From positions 6,999,001 to 7,063,000 of the forward strand of contig NZ_CP147518.1 of assembly GCF_037201965.1 (NCBI RefSeq): a stretch of 64,000 nt of DNA. Direction: 5' to 3'. The DNA comes from Spirosoma sp. SC4-14 (lineage in GTDB: Bacteria; Bacteroidota; Bacteroidia; Cytophagales; Spirosomataceae). Shown here in pieces: positions 1 to 7,483 of the stretch. Below the pieces are notes generated by a model. It did no database searches. It had not been told where the DNA came from and saw only the letters and a list, made by a program, of their open reading frames with translations. The stretch's first letter is position 1. The number at the start of each line of letters is the position of its first letter. The translations under genes and the position numbers were made by a program.

Positions 1-33
1 AAAAAGTGCCATTTTGTGGTCAATTTCATCCCC

Positions 34-1059
34 ATGAAGCAACTCATCAGCAGCTTTTTAGTCTATTTCGCCACTGTTACATCCGTTTTGGCTCAGTGGC
101 AGTTCCAGGCCGTTCAGACCGATGCCAGTTTCCGGGCCGTCAGCGTCGCCAGTCCAGACATCGCCTGGGTTGGCGGAACAAAAGGAACATTTATCAGAAC
201 CGTCGATGGTGGTAAAACCTGGCAAGCGGGAACCGTTCCGGACGCTCAAACCTGCGATTTTCGGGATGTACAGGCCATCGATGCCCAAACTGCCTTCCTT
301 ATGAGCGCCGGTCCGGCCGAAAAAGGCCAGGCCCGCATCTATAAAACGACCAACGGTGGCCAAACCTGGACCCTGCTTTATCAAACCCAACAGCAAGGCG
401 TTTTCTTCGATGGAATGGACTTTTGGGACAAACAGCACGGTATTGTATTCAGCGACCCCATCGATGGTAAATGGTTTATACTGACTACCGGCAACGGCGG
501 TAAAACCTGGCAGCCCCTACCAGCAGGCAATTTGCCCGCCATGCAACCCAATGAAGCTGCTTTTGCTGCCAGCGGTACGAGTCTGGTGGTACAGGGTAAA
601 CGTAATGTCTGGATTGCATCGGGTGGCGGCACAAATGGGCGCGTTTTTCGCTCTACCGACCGTGGTCAGACCTGGAGTGTCGCGAACACTCCTCTCCCGG
701 CGGGCGATGCAACTGGCTTATTTGGGTTGCATTTTTTCAGCGAAAAAGCGGGGATTGCTGTAGGAGGTAACTACAAGCAGGAACAGCAACCGGGTCCTAA
801 TGCCGCCATCACCCGCGACGGGGGCCAGACCTGGCAACTCCTTGCCCAAACCGATCCGCCCGGTCTTAAAGAAGCGATTGCCCTTCTTCCCGGCGACCGC
901 ATCATTGCCGTTGGTCCGTCGGGAACGAGCCTTTCGGCCGATCAGGGCCAAACCTGGCAGAAACTCGACACCGACGGATTTCATTCGCTGGCCTGCGCCA
1001 AAGGAACCTGCTACGCCGTTGGCGCCAAAGGCAAAATTGCCATACAGCGGTTTAAATAA
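34..1059 (+). CDS. Secreted Asp-box (BNR/YCF48-like) beta-propeller protein
   Basis: The 341-residue protein starts with a signal peptide (hydrophobic stretch to about residue 20, ending VLA|Q). It then carries about six Asp-box repeats of the form DGGKTW, NGGQTW, NGGKTW, DRGQTW, DGGQTW and DQGQTW. These turns are typical of BNR/sortilin/YCF48-like beta-propellers, so the protein is probably exported and folds as a propeller. The start at 34 is chosen over a GTG at 16 because it begins the signal peptide directly. Upstream sequence is cut by the window edge, so its operon is unknown. Specific function is not visible; ligand binding or a plant HCF136-like assembly role are both only family-level possibilities. 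Confidence 0.8.
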   Translation: MKQLISSFLVYFATVTSVLAQWQFQAVQTDASFRAVSVASPDIAWVGGTKGTFIRTVDGGKTWQAGTVPDAQTCDFRDVQAIDAQTAFLMSAGPAEKGQARIYKTTNGGQTWTLLYQTQQQGVFFDGMDFWDKQHGIVFSDPIDGKWFILTTGNGGKTWQPLPAGNLPAMQPNEAAFAASGTSLVVQGKRNVWIASGGGTNGRVFRSTDRGQTWSVANTPLPAGDATGLFGLHFFSEKAGIAVGGNYKQEQQPGPNAAITRDGGQTWQLLAQTDPPGLKEAIALLPGDRIIAVGPSGTSLSADQGQTWQKLDTDGFHSLACAKGTCYAVGAKGKIAIQRFK

Positions 1060-1106
1060 CAGAAGAATAGGTTGTGAGGTGATCCGTGCGCTGCTGGCCT
1101 TTTTCG

Positions 1107-1454
1107 CTACGCTTCTTTTTCAAACTGAAAGATTTGGTCCATCAGCACCCATTTTTCCCCTTCTCTGGCCCAGGGTAACGGTTGCTGGAACTGCCACATC
1201 AGGCGTTCCCATTCCTGTACGTGCGGACTGGCGGCATCCAGTTCCCGCTTCTTTTCGAAGCTAAACGCATCATCTGTTTCCAGGATCATAAACATCCGAT
1301 TACCGGTCCGATAAATCTGTAAATCCAGAATTCCGGCTTTCAAATCGTTGGCCCGCACTTCTGGCCAGCCACTCCCTTTGGCATGCCATTGTTCGTATTG
1401 GCGAATCAGTTCAGGATCATCTTTTAAGTCGAGTGCCAGGCAGAATCGTTGCAT
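1107..1454 (-). CDS. L-rhamnose/L-fucose mutarotase family protein (RhaM, DUF718)
   Basis: The 115-residue protein has the length and pattern of the RhaM/DUF718 dimeric ferredoxin-like mutarotases, which interconvert alpha and beta anomers of 6-deoxy-hexoses. Visible family features are the N-terminal strand RFCLALDL, a conserved WH followed by WPEV, the strand IYRTGNRMFMILE, and the Trp-rich helix EWERLMWQF. It is the last gene of a four-gene minus-strand operon, 29 bp after the epimerase gene. The neighbours are sugar dehydrogenases, so it probably supplies the anomer used by the first dehydrogenase. Family assignment is firm; whether the sugar is L-fucose, L-rhamnose or another is inferred. 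Confidence 0.85.
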   Translation of the reverse strand: MQRFCLALDLKDDPELIRQYEQWHAKGSGWPEVRANDLKAGILDLQIYRTGNRMFMILETDDAFSFEKKRELDAASPHVQEWERLMWQFQQPLPWAREGEKWVLMDQIFQFEKEA

Positions 1455-1483
1455 AAAATAAGTAAAGAGTTTGTAGGAATTGA

Positions 1484-2296
1484 TTAGCCAAAGTACATTT
1501 TGAACGACTGGATGGTTTGCCGGGCCGCCTGATCAGGATTGGGGTAGGGAAACGCTTCGGCTGAAACATACCCGGTATACCCAATTTCACGAAGAGCTGT
1601 AGCCACTTCCTCCATAGCCGTGTGCCCCAGCCCAATCGGTCGCCGGTTGCTATCGGCAAAGTGGACATGGCCGATATAGGAGCCTGCCGCGCGAATGCTC
1701 TCTGGTAGGGATTGCTCTTCAATATTCATGTGAAACAGATCGGCCAGCAGAACGACCTGCCTGGTAGGCAGAGCCCGGATAAACTCAACTCCCGTGTTGA
1801 GATCATTGATCAGGTTGGTTTCGTAGCGGTTCAGGGGTTCATAAATCAACTTTACTCCTTTGGATTCAGCTAGCTGGCCCAATTCGGACAAACCGTCGGC
1901 CAGCCAGTTTAACGCTTGCTCTTTTTCAATCCCCGGAGCCACATTGCCCTGCATGGAGCCAATAATGGCCGGAGCGCCAACGGTGGCACCAAACGAAATC
2001 ATAGCCCCAATAAAAGCGATGGCGCTGGCCCGAATCTGCGGATCAGGGTCAGTCAGCGTTAAGCCATATAGTACTTTTCCCGCTCCAGTGCCCACAGCCG
2101 CTACGTTCAGGTTGTATCGATGAGTTAAATCGGTTAACAGGCTTAGGCTGACGGTATCCGCAGCGGGCGTAAATAGCTCCACAGCGTCGAAGCCCAGGGC
2201 GGCTGCCTTAGCCATACTCGTTTCCAGATCATTCCAGTAAATCCAGGGACCCGTTTTGATAGCGGAAACCAGCGCAATGGTGACACAGGATTTCAT
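1484..2296 (-). CDS. Sugar phosphate isomerase/epimerase (xylose isomerase-like TIM barrel)
   Basis: The 270-residue protein is of AP endonuclease 2/xylose isomerase-like TIM-barrel type. Metal ligands of ketose 3-epimerase relatives are recognisable: Glu in YEPLNRYETNLIND, Asp/His in LLADLFHMNIEE, His in HVHFADSNRRPIGLGH, and a late Glu in SAEAFP. Such enzymes move carbonyls or invert C3 of ketoses or keto-acid derivatives. Its ATG overlaps the TGA of the upstream alcohol dehydrogenase gene by one base (TGATG), which indicates translational coupling. In this operon it probably acts on an intermediate of 6-deoxy-sugar or aldonate breakdown; the precise substrate is not visible. Confidence 0.82.
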   Translation of the reverse strand: MKSCVTIALVSAIKTGPWIYWNDLETSMAKAAALGFDAVELFTPAADTVSLSLLTDLTHRYNLNVAAVGTGAGKVLYGLTLTDPDPQIRASAIAFIGAMISFGATVGAPAIIGSMQGNVAPGIEKEQALNWLADGLSELGQLAESKGVKLIYEPLNRYETNLINDLNTGVEFIRALPTRQVVLLADLFHMNIEEQSLPESIRAAGSYIGHVHFADSNRRPIGLGHTAMEEVATALREIGYTGYVSAEAFPYPNPDQAARQTIQSFKMYFG

Positions 2297-3333
2297 CAGT
2301 TCGGCAGGGTATCAAAATTGACCATAATCTTTGTGATCGGGCCGGGATTTTCCGACCATTCGGCCAGAGCCGCTCCCGCTTCATCCAGCGAAACAACCCG
2401 GCTAATCACTGCATCGACCGGGAATTTTCCGGCTTCCAGGTAGTCAATCACTTCCGGAAATTCGCCCAGACAATTGCGGGAACCCAGAATTTCGATCTCT
2501 TTTCGAACAAACGTGCCCGTATGGTAGTCGACAGGTTTTTTGGCATAACCAATGTAAACCACGCGTCCCGTATACGCTACCTCGTCGACAGCAGCCCGGT
2601 AAGTAGTCGGATGCCCAACGGCTTCAATGATCACGTCAGGACCGTCGCCGTTGGTGATGTCCATCAGGGCCTGGTGCAAATCAACGCGGGTTGTGTTGAT
2701 GGTATGGGCCGCTCCAGCCAGACTAGCCGTTCGCATTTTGGCATCGTCGATGTCGATGGCAATCACCTCCGCTCCCCGATGAACGGCACCCGCTACAGCC
2801 CCCATACCCACAATGCCGCAACCGATAACAGCCACTTTTTCGCCCGCAACGACCCGCCCCCGGCTCACGGCGTGGAAGCCTACCGTTAGCGGCTCGACCA
2901 GGGCTAACTCTCGGGTAGATAAGGTAGCGGAACTGTGCAGCTTTTGCCAGGGAACGCTAATCAACCGGGTCATTGCACCGGGTCGGCGAACGCCCATGGT
3001 TTTATTGTCCTGGCAGGCATTGGGTCGACCTTTTCGGCAGGAAAGGCAAACGCCACAATTCAGATACGGATTTAGGGTAACGTGCATCCCCGGCTGGAAC
3101 TGGCCTGGTACCTGGCTCCCCGTTTCCACCACTGTAGCCCCTACCTCATGGCCCAGTACATTTGGGTATTCCTGTAATTCGAACAGACCCCGAAAGCCAT
3201 TGAGGTCGCCCCCACAGAACCCTACCTGATTCACCTGTAACAATACGTCCTCCGGGCCGGGTGTGGGGAGGTCGATCTCACGTATTTCGGTTTGTCCGGG
3301 CTTAACCAGGACCAAAGCAGGTTGTTTAGTCAT
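2296..3333 (-). CDS. Zinc-dependent alcohol/sugar dehydrogenase (MDR family)
   Basis: The 345-residue protein is a medium-chain dehydrogenase. It shows the catalytic-zinc start GFCGGD and GHEVGATVVETG, the structural-zinc Cys set in CGVCLSCRKGRPNAC, and a Rossmann dinucleotide motif VIGCGIVGMGAV near residue 175. Relatives oxidise sugar alcohols, L-threonine or aldonates with NAD(P). I chose the ATG at 3333 rather than an upstream ATG at 3378 because MTKQPALVLVKPG matches the family N-terminus. The gene then overlaps the end of the aldo/keto reductase gene by 8 bp and the next gene by 1 bp, so the operon is tightly packed. Substrate is inferred to be an intermediate of the same sugar pathway. 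Confidence 0.85.
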   Translation of the reverse strand: MTKQPALVLVKPGQTEIREIDLPTPGPEDVLLQVNQVGFCGGDLNGFRGLFELQEYPNVLGHEVGATVVETGSQVPGQFQPGMHVTLNPYLNCGVCLSCRKGRPNACQDNKTMGVRRPGAMTRLISVPWQKLHSSATLSTRELALVEPLTVGFHAVSRGRVVAGEKVAVIGCGIVGMGAVAGAVHRGAEVIAIDIDDAKMRTASLAGAAHTINTTRVDLHQALMDITNGDGPDVIIEAVGHPTTYRAAVDEVAYTGRVVYIGYAKKPVDYHTGTFVRKEIEILGSRNCLGEFPEVIDYLEAGKFPVDAVISRVVSLDEAGAALAEWSENPGPITKIMVNFDTLPN

Positions 3334-4282
3334 CTTGACCGTTCGGTTTAGGGATATTGTTTTCTGGTCTTCCTTCAAACCACATCTGATTCTTTACTGG
3401 CGCTACCAGCTTTTCGATGCGTTGAAATAATTCATCGGGGACACTGAGTTGCAGCGCCCGCAGGTTCTGCCCGACCTGATGCGACTCCGACATGCCAACA
3501 ATGGTGGTAGCAATCACCGGATGACGTACGGCGTAATTCAACGCGACATCGCTCAAGGCCAGACCGTACTCCCGACACAATGCTATTAGGGTGGGCTGGA
3601 TGGCTTTCACGGCGGGAGGGGAGCTTTGCCAGGGCGGAATTGGGGCATCCGACAAAATCCGCTGCATCAGTGGGGCGGCATTCATTAACCCAAATCCTTT
3701 TTCAAGGGAAAGAGGCACCAGCTCGTCGTTGATCTCATCTTCCAGCAGCGTATAGTGCCCCCAGGATAATACTGTATCGACCTCCACTTGTCGGGCAATC
3801 TGCGACAGATAGCGTACGGGGAGCCCCGAGAATCCAATATAACGCGCCTTGCCCATCTCTTTGACCTTCATAGCTGCCGGAATAGCCTCGTTCAATACCT
3901 GTTGCCGGTCTCCAAACTCAATGTCATGGACGGTCAGCAGGTCTACATAATCGACCTGTAGGCGCTCCAGCGACTCATCGATACTCCGCAGCACCCGCTC
4001 GTAGGAAAAATCGAATACGCCATTTCCGTACCGACAGCATTTGGTAGCCAGGAAAACAGCATTTCGTTTGTTTTTCAGCGCCTTGCCTAGCCGCTTTTCG
4101 GCCAGTGTATCGCCGTAAAAAGGAGCTACATCGAAGAAATTAATGCCCAGATCGATGGCTACATGAACGGCACGTATACTTTCCTCTTCGGATACTTCAT
4201 TAAATACATTTCCTAGCGGAGACGCGCCAAAACTGAGCGTTGAAACAGTCAAGTCCGTCTTGCCTAACTGACGATACTGCAT
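3326..4282 (-). CDS. Aldo/keto reductase, L-galactose/L-fucose dehydrogenase-like
   Basis: The 318-residue protein is a complete aldo/keto reductase. The tetrad is visible: Asp in GINFFDVAPFYG, Tyr in APFYGDTLAEKRLG, Lys in FLATKCCRYG and His in LTVHDIEFGD. The N-terminal GASPLGNVF, the segment DESLERLQVDYVDLL and the C-terminal TIVGMSESHQVGQN resemble, from memory, plant L-galactose dehydrogenase and bacterial D-threo-aldose (L-fucose) dehydrogenase closely. These oxidise C1 of the sugar to a lactone with NAD(P). It is the first gene of the minus-strand operon, so it probably catalyses the entry step. Because L-fucose is 6-deoxy-L-galactose, L-fucose is my best guess for the substrate. Confidence 0.85.
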   Translation of the reverse strand: MQYRQLGKTDLTVSTLSFGASPLGNVFNEVSEEESIRAVHVAIDLGINFFDVAPFYGDTLAEKRLGKALKNKRNAVFLATKCCRYGNGVFDFSYERVLRSIDESLERLQVDYVDLLTVHDIEFGDRQQVLNEAIPAAMKVKEMGKARYIGFSGLPVRYLSQIARQVEVDTVLSWGHYTLLEDEINDELVPLSLEKGFGLMNAAPLMQRILSDAPIPPWQSSPPAVKAIQPTLIALCREYGLALSDVALNYAVRHPVIATTIVGMSESHQVGQNLRALQLSVPDELFQRIEKLVAPVKNQMWFEGRPENNIPKPNGQDD

Positions 4283-4617
4283 GAATGATTGGTTATAGAC
4301 AAAGTTTTAAGTAGCGACTCCCACTCACTAATCCTTTTTATAAAAGCTACTCTAAAAGCAAATACAGCCAATTCTTATTTCTACTAATTAGCTATATTCA
4401 ATCAAACCATACCATAAACGCCTATGGAGATTGCACAAAGTACTACTATTCTTTACTGAAGATTAATTAAGAAATTACCAACATTGTAAACTATTTTAAC
4501 CTAAACCGCTTCTTTAGTCCAGTAGGCTATAACCCTTCTGCAAAAAGTCGGCAGTCTATACTTTATGAAAGTTCAGTGCCATATTGCCGAACATTAGCAA
4601 CCTACAGGCCTGGTATC
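4283..4617. other. AT-rich divergent intergenic region
   Basis: This 335-bp gap separates the divergently transcribed sugar operon and the AraC gene. It is clearly richer in A and T than the flanking genes and must hold both promoters. On the minus strand an AAACTTTG near 4300 is one base off the Bacteroidota -7 consensus for the sugar operon. I see no convincing small gene, hairpin or direct repeat in it. The AraC protein could bind here, but no paired half-sites were recognised. Confidence 0.4.
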
Positions 4618-5598
4618 ATGCTATTCAGTTTTACTGCTACACCCGATTTTGATTTTATGACGTACTTTGCCCATCATATAGAGGCAACGGTACAGAACGG
4701 CCTGCTGGTGATGCCCGATTATCTTGGACAGGGCTATATGCGCAAGCTAGCCTTCGGGGCAGATTTCAAGATCACTATTCACCGTTACGTGCTCAGAGAA
4801 GATCTTGTTATCAACCGCAATGCTTCCGGCCAGGGCAACGATCTGATTACCGTCTTTTTTTACAGCAACGAGCAGGACCTTGAGATCGCTTATAACGATG
4901 ATCCCAAGGTCCTGTTTTCGCAGCGCGATGAGTCGGCCATCCAGGTTACCTCCAACGATTTGAGTTCAAGCATACGATTTCCCGCTCATCAACACATTCA
5001 TTATGTGGTGGTTGCCATAACGCCACCCCGGCTGAAGGAATTATTGGCGGTCAACAACCCGAATTCGGTACTCCAGACGGTTACCGGTAGTGGAAATTCT
5101 TTCCTTTTTTTCGAAAGCATGGCAGCGGAAACCAAGCTACTGCTTAAAAACATGGCCGCTGTGGATATGAATGATGGCCTGAGCAACTTCTACATGCAGA
5201 TCAAGGTGCAGGAATTGCTGTATCTGGTTTTTCATAAACTGTCCTTGCGGGAAAGCACTGCTCACCAAACCATCAACAGTGCCGATGTAGAACGACTCCT
5301 GTATGTACGCAATGAGATCCTCAGCGACCTGAGCGTACCACCAGTAATCCGTGAACTGGCGCAGGTAGCAGCCATGAGCGAAACCAAACTAAAACAGCTT
5401 TTCAAGCAAACGTTTGGTACTTCCATCTACAATTATTACCAGCAGGCCCGAATGGAAGAAGCAGCCTTCCTCCTGAAACAGGGCAAGCATTCTGTTGGCG
5501 AGGTAGGTTATGAGCTGGGTTTTTCCAATCTGAGCCACTTCAGCCGACTGTTTGAAAAGCATTATGGCTTAAACCCGAAGCGGTACTCCTATTCATAA
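4618..5598 (+). CDS. AraC family transcriptional regulator
   Basis: The 326-residue protein has an uncharacterised N-terminal region of Bacteroidota AraC type (LGQGYMRKLAFGADFKITIH) and a C-terminal double helix-turn-helix. The latter runs from about residue 235 to the end and includes ELAQVAAMSETKLKQLFKQ and VGEVGYELGFSNLSHFSRLF, ending GLNPKRYS. It is therefore a DNA-binding regulator, probably responding to a small molecule. The start at 4618 (MLFSFTATPDFDFM) fits the family better than the longer frame from 4576 or the inner ATG at 4657. It diverges from the sugar operon, making that operon, or the convergent cupin gene, possible targets; this is inference. Confidence 0.85.
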   Translation: MLFSFTATPDFDFMTYFAHHIEATVQNGLLVMPDYLGQGYMRKLAFGADFKITIHRYVLREDLVINRNASGQGNDLITVFFYSNEQDLEIAYNDDPKVLFSQRDESAIQVTSNDLSSSIRFPAHQHIHYVVVAITPPRLKELLAVNNPNSVLQTVTGSGNSFLFFESMAAETKLLLKNMAAVDMNDGLSNFYMQIKVQELLYLVFHKLSLRESTAHQTINSADVERLLYVRNEILSDLSVPPVIRELAQVAAMSETKLKQLFKQTFGTSIYNYYQQARMEEAAFLLKQGKHSVGEVGYELGFSNLSHFSRLFEKHYGLNPKRYSYS

Positions 5599-5606
5599 TG
5601 CGTTGT

Positions 5607-6104
5607 TCACCCCAAATAATCGGGCGGAAAAACTTGCTGGCCATACCTTGAGGCAATTGCCTGTAGTTTTTTAATGGTTTCTGCATCAAAATGGGGTACA
5701 GGCAGGAACTGCCCGGCAACAACCGGTTGACCGATCTCCTCGAAGAACATTTCCAGACCGGCTGGTACCACAGTGCACAGCAAATGCGCCGTTTGCTGGG
5801 TAGTATTCTTGAAGCCGTGTACCACGCCCCCTTTTGGAATGTTGACAAATGATCCTTTAGTGGCTGTATAGGTGCCAAACTCAGATTTGACTTCAATTTC
5901 GCCTTCGATCACATAAAAAGATTCCTCAAAAGCTGCATGGGCATGCGGTCCAGGTCCACCGCCGGGCGGGATAAGCATGTCAATCGTGGCAAAAGCTCCG
6001 CTTGTTTCTTTTCCACTAATCAGGATTCGGTAGGTGTCACCCACTACAGAAACGCTTTTCCCTTCGCCAGGCCCTACAGCAACCGGTTTTTTGTGATTTT
6101 CCAT
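5607..6104 (-). CDS. Cupin-domain protein
   Basis: The 165-residue protein is a single-domain cupin. Motif 1 appears as GPGPHAHAAFEESFYVIEGE and motif 2 as PKGGVVHGFKN, giving the usual His/His/Glu/His metal-site pattern. Cupins of this form bind a metal and may be dioxygenases, isomerases or simple sensors; the sequence does not settle which. It ends 8 bp from the end of the AraC gene on the opposite strand, so the two are convergent. No signal peptide is present, so it is cytoplasmic. The C-terminal YGQQVFPPDYLG is typical of this group. Confidence 0.8.
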   Translation of the reverse strand: MENHKKPVAVGPGEGKSVSVVGDTYRILISGKETSGAFATIDMLIPPGGGPGPHAHAAFEESFYVIEGEIEVKSEFGTYTATKGSFVNIPKGGVVHGFKNTTQQTAHLLCTVVPAGLEMFFEEIGQPVVAGQFLPVPHFDAETIKKLQAIASRYGQQVFPPDYLG

Positions 6105-6424
6105 ATCGTTTGATTTTTAATACTAAACAAATTTCGGGAGGCCTCCGGTTGAAAAATAATCCGATGTGACCATAAATCAGTCCAATCAGACACACCGGGG
6201 TCATACAGGTTGCGCCCCTCTTATGTCTTGTTATGATAAGAACATCGGCCCGGTTGTCAATGCGATAGCATTCTCTTGCCGGATACGACTATTTTTCAGG
6301 CTTTTTGTGCTATTTATAGCTCAACATAAAACCCACCTTTGCCCTGTAATCAGTTAGATCACACGACCATAAAACGACCTGTCAAGTGATTGGCCTTTTG
6401 CTCAACCTCAAAAAAGAAAACACA
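6105..6424. other. Divergent intergenic region, no gene seen
   Basis: About 320 bp separate the cupin gene and the quinone oxidoreductase gene, which are divergent. A 63-codon open frame at 6166-6357 has no family resemblance or convincing start and is not called. A CACCTTTG at about 6331 is one base off the -7 consensus TANNTTTG and could serve the downstream gene. No strong inverted repeat was found. Confidence 0.35.
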
Positions 6425-7366
6425 GTGAGAAAGGTAATGTATAACCAGTTTGGCGACGAAAGCGTACTGGAGTTAGTCGAACAAGCGGTGCCCGCTATCC
6501 AGAAGGATCAACTACTGATTCGCGTAAAAGCGGTTTCCATTAATCCCCTGGATTGGAAGGTGTATGGTGGAGAAATGAAATTGATGTCGAGTTCTAAATT
6601 TCCCAAATCGGTAGGCATCGACTTCTCGGGTATTGTTGAGCAAACAGGCAGCGCCGTTTCGCGTTTCAAGCCGGGTGACGCAATACTTGGCTTACTGGAC
6701 GTATTCAAAGGGGGAGCTTTGGCCGATTACATTGCCGTCAATGAGACCGATGTAGCACTAAAACCCGCCCATACCTCGTTTGAGCAGGCAGCGGCCTTAC
6801 CTTTAACCGGCCTCTCGGCCCTACAGATCCTGGATCAACTGGCTACCGTGGGCCCTAATCAGAATGTGTTGATTAACGGAGCTACCGGAGGAATTGGCCT
6901 ATTTGCCATACAGATTGCAAAAAAACGCGGTACCCAAGTAACGGCTGTTGTTAGTACGAAAGGCGTTGCGGAGGCAAAAAAATGGGGTGCCGATACCGTA
7001 ATCGATTATATAAAGCAACCGATCAATCAGCTAACTCAACAGTTCGACGCAGTGATTGACTTATCCACAAAACTTGCCTTTACCGACGCAAAGCGGCTGA
7101 TGAAACCCAAAGCAATCTTTGTCAGTACGCTGCCCTCTCCCCTGACACTTCTTTCCTCGTTTGTCAATAATCTCTTTTCGGGTAAAAAACATAAAATTCT
7201 GATCCTGAAACCAACCGTCGAAGGGCTCAACACCCTGGCTCAGCTAGCAGAAAACGACCTACAGATCGTGCTGGATAAAACATACACGCTCTCCACTATC
7301 AGGGAAGCTTACCGGGAAGCTCGTCGGGGTAAATTGATAGGAAAGTCGGTCATTGTTCTTGACTGA
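6425..7366 (+). CDS. NADP-dependent quinone oxidoreductase-like protein (zinc-less MDR)
   Basis: The 313-residue protein belongs to the zeta-crystallin/quinone oxidoreductase branch of medium-chain dehydrogenases. It has VGIDFSGIVEQTG near residue 65, a GroES-like N-terminal half, and the nucleotide-binding motif INGATGGIGLFAIQIAK near residue 150. The zinc-ligand cysteines of true alcohol dehydrogenases are absent. The GTG at 6425 (VRKVMYNQFGDESVLE) aligns best with the family start; ATG at 6437 and a longer frame from 6386 are alternatives. It likely reduces quinones or enones with NADPH as a stress or detoxification enzyme. Its transcription converges on the molybdenum hydroxylase operon. 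Confidence 0.82.
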   Translation: MRKVMYNQFGDESVLELVEQAVPAIQKDQLLIRVKAVSINPLDWKVYGGEMKLMSSSKFPKSVGIDFSGIVEQTGSAVSRFKPGDAILGLLDVFKGGALADYIAVNETDVALKPAHTSFEQAAALPLTGLSALQILDQLATVGPNQNVLINGATGGIGLFAIQIAKKRGTQVTAVVSTKGVAEAKKWGADTVIDYIKQPINQLTQQFDAVIDLSTKLAFTDAKRLMKPKAIFVSTLPSPLTLLSSFVNNLFSGKKHKILILKPTVEGLNTLAQLAENDLQIVLDKTYTLSTIREAYREARRGKLIGKSVIVLD

Positions 7367-7400
7367 AGCTCTTCTTCGCTACTGAACGCCTGCCGACGTC

Positions 7401-7455
7401 AAATCCTACAAATAGCTGAAGTATAAACTCACGATTTCAGCCATTTGTAGGATTT
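7401..7455. terminator. Bidirectional hairpin terminator, 20-bp arms
   Basis: The arms at 7401-7420 and 7436-7455 are complementary at 19 of 20 positions with a 15-base loop. The stem is flanked by AAATCC and GGATTTTT, giving T-tracts outward on both strands. It lies between two convergent genes and probably ends both transcripts. Confidence 0.75.
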
Positions 7456-7483
7456 TTCAGCAGTGAAGTCGAAAATAGGGCCA

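Noticed and set aside
800..1264. Open frame across the end of the Asp-box gene
   Set aside because: It overlaps two supported genes and its translation is Pro/Arg-rich without family character.
6166..6357. 63-codon frame in the cupin/oxidoreductase gap
   Set aside because: No family resemblance and no ribosome-binding or promoter support.
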